A DNA stretch of 39,686 nt from Chloroflexia bacterium (GTDB lineage Bacteria; Chloroflexota; Chloroflexia; DTKN01), in NCBI GenBank assembly GCA_016928715.1, contig JAFGKG010000016.1:1-39686 (forward strand). Reading direction: 5' to 3'. A program made the position numbers and the translations under genes. Position 1 is the first letter of the stretch, and the number at the start of each line of letters is the position of its first letter. The notes under the pieces were generated by a model. That model searched no databases. It was not told the origin of the DNA and was given only the letters and a program-made list of their open reading frames with translations. Positions 38,516 through 39,686 of the stretch are shown here, piece after piece.

Positions 38516-39459
38516 CTACGCCGGGCCGCCGCCAGCAGGTTGCGCATCAACATCACATTGGTCATGGGACCGGTGCCGCCGGGAACTGGGGTAATCATAC
38601 CGGCCACTTTTTCGGCCGCCTCAAAATCCACGTCACCGACCCAGGCCACTTTGACCTCGTCCAGGGGTTGTCCGCAAGCGCAGCCCGCGGCATCCTCGGC
38701 ATTGTGGGCCCCGCAGGCCGGACAGGGCTTGACCGGGTTGGTGCCAAAGTCAATCACTACCGCGCCCGGACGGATCCAGTCGGCCTGGACCATGTGGGCC
38801 CGCCCGACCGCCGCCGCCAGAACGTCCGCTTGGCGGCAGACCGCGGGGAGGTCCGCCGTGCGAGAATGGCAGACCGTGACGGTGGCATTTTGCCGCAGCA
38901 AGAGCAGGGCCATGGGCTTGCCCACAATGTTGGAACGGCCCAAGACCACGGCGTTCTTGCCGGATAGGGGGATGTCGTAGCGGCGCAGGATCTCCATACC
39001 GCCGGCCGGCGTGGCCGGGACAAAAAAGGGCGCGCCCTCGCCCCGCCCGGCCGGAGGCGCCTGGGCCAACAGGCCGGCATTGGCCGGGTGCACACCATCC
39101 ACGTCCTTGCGGGGGTCCAGGGCGGCGATCACGGCGGCACGGTCCATGCCCTTGGGCAGTGGTTCCTGGATCATGATGCCATGCACGCCCGGGTCAGCAC
39201 TGAGCTGGGCCACCAGGGCCAGCAGGTCCGCTTGAGCAATGTCCGCCGGCCGGCCGTGCTCCACGGCCTGCAGCCCATAGCGCTCCATGGTCCGCACAAT
39301 GGTGCGGGCATACCATTCAGAGGCCGGATCGGAGCCGGCCCGCACGATCGCCATGGTCGGAGCAAAACCCTTGTCCTGGACAAAGGCCTCCACATCGCTC
39401 TTGAGTTCGGCCTGCAGTTCCTTGGCCAGGGACTTGCCATCGAGAATCGTCGCTGTCAT
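38512..39459 (-). CDS. folD: Methylenetetrahydrofolate dehydrogenase FolD, cyclohydrolase Lys absent, zinc-ribbon insert
   Basis: A 315-residue enzyme of the FolD family (NADP-dependent oxidation of 5,10-methylene-THF and hydrolysis of methenyl-THF). Residue numbers match E. coli FolD: Tyr50 (ASEWY), Gln98 (IQEPLPKG) and Asp121 (KDVDGVHP). Position 54, normally the catalytic Lys, is Ile (YARTI). The Rossmann motif is VVLGRSNIVGKPMALLLL and the end is TPVPGGTGPMTNVMLMRNLL. An extra segment CPACGAHNAEDAAGCACG (Cys246, 249, 260, 262) resembles a zinc ribbon. The ATG has AAAGGAGG and a consensus promoter. Dehydrogenase activity is likely, cyclohydrolase doubtful. Confidence 0.9.
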   Translation of the reverse strand: MTATILDGKSLAKELQAELKSDVEAFVQDKGFAPTMAIVRAGSDPASEWYARTIVRTMERYGLQAVEHGRPADIAQADLLALVAQLSADPGVHGIMIQEPLPKGMDRAAVIAALDPRKDVDGVHPANAGLLAQAPPAGRGEGAPFFVPATPAGGMEILRRYDIPLSGKNAVVLGRSNIVGKPMALLLLRQNATVTVCHSRTADLPAVCRQADVLAAAVGRAHMVQADWIRPGAVVIDFGTNPVKPCPACGAHNAEDAAGCACGQPLDEVKVAWVGDVDFEAAEKVAGMITPVPGGTGPMTNVMLMRNLLAAARRS

Positions 39460-39490
39460 GCCATCCTCCTTTAACGCTTCAACTGTCCTT

Positions 39491-39519
39491 ATTGTAGCCG
39501 CACATGGCGACTATGTCAA
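39491..39519 (-). promoter_or_regulatory. Promoter for folD
   Basis: The minus strand carries a perfect TTGACA (39519-39514), a 17-nt spacer and TACAAT (39496-39491). The -35 box abuts the stop codon of the upstream gene (TAG 39513-39511). The leader to folD is about 25-30 nt. Confidence 0.75.
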
Positions 39520-39686
39520 CTTTTGCCAACAACCCTGCGGGTAACCCCACATCTTGGCTACGTCCCCGACCAGGCGCAAATAGGGGACCAGCAGCAGCGC
39601 CCGCAGGCGCCAGACCGGGGGCAGGTCCCCCAACACCGGCAGCAGCCGGCGATAGTAGCGCGCCAAATAGGCTACACTGCCCAGGC
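39511..39686 (-). CDS. C-terminal end of a probable glycosyltransferase (partial)
   Basis: The last 57 codons of a gene whose start lies beyond the window. The peptide includes VAYLARYYRRLLPVLGDL, RALLLVPYLRLVGDVAKMWG and ends GYPQGCWQKLT. The D-V-A-K-M-x-G-Y-P-x-G ending is reminiscent of family 2 glycosyltransferases in this kind of genome, but the fragment is too short to be sure. It reads towards folD, with only the folD promoter between. Confidence 0.5.
   Translation of the reverse strand, partial: LGSVAYLARYYRRLLPVLGDLPPVWRLRALLLVPYLRLVGDVAKMWGYPQGCWQKLT

Overview
The window is GC-rich, gene-dense bacterial chromosome. Several features fit a Chloroflexota bacterium of the Anaerolineae or a related class: a membrane protein with a threonine/proline linker and SH3b tail, a DUF2079 membrane protein, a very long multi-GAF histidine kinase, a split glycine decarboxylase and parAB. 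The lineage is inferred from gene style, not from a marker gene. Promoters are strikingly canonical: many intergenic gaps hold a TTGnnn box 16-18 nt from TATAAT or TACAAT, and four gaps (near 9.4, 13.35, 19.9 and 34.48 kb) hold back-to-back promoters. I saw no rRNA, tRNA, CRISPR array, transposase or phage gene.

Layout. (1) 0.1-9.3 kb, minus strand: an envelope or polysaccharide block, transcribed as GH57 protein, large membrane protein, DUF2079 membrane protein, flippase, SAM methyltransferase and GT4 glycosyltransferase, with internal promoters. (2) 9.5-13.4 kb: a membrane protein with a DUF1566-like tail, facing fba and parB-parA. (3) 13.6-16.5 kb: two tandem diverged folC genes behind a leader with phased ACGTT-type short repeats. 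(4) 16.6-19.8 kb: gcvH-gcvPA-gcvPB, divergent from (5) a 1786-residue sensor kinase with seven GAF domains, followed by phzF and a stand-alone Lrp/AsnC ligand domain. (6) 26.86-30.4 kb: a TPP riboswitch with terminator controlling thiN and a thiamine-precursor-type ABC transporter. (7) 30.4-34.4 kb: a double PspC protein, an unknown 494-residue protein and a beta-lactamase-fold protein. (8) 34.5-38.4 kb: miaB with a repeat-derived tail, a TPR/acidic protein and a DUF389-SH3b protein. (9) 38.5-39.7 kb: folD and the end of a probable glycosyltransferase.

How the genes fit together. One-carbon and folate metabolism recurs: two folC, gcvH/PA/PB and folD. The folate enzymes are atypical. FolD has Ile where the cyclohydrolase lysine belongs and carries a zinc-ribbon-like insert, and the two FolC copies deviate from the family motif in complementary ways. 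The GH57 protein has Ala at the position expected for its catalytic Asp. The other strong non-gene signals are strictly phased 7- and 8-bp repeat arrays, a TIR-bearing element abutting the folD stop, a duplicated hairpin element that has rewritten the end of miaB, and a long inverted repeat inside the thi operon.
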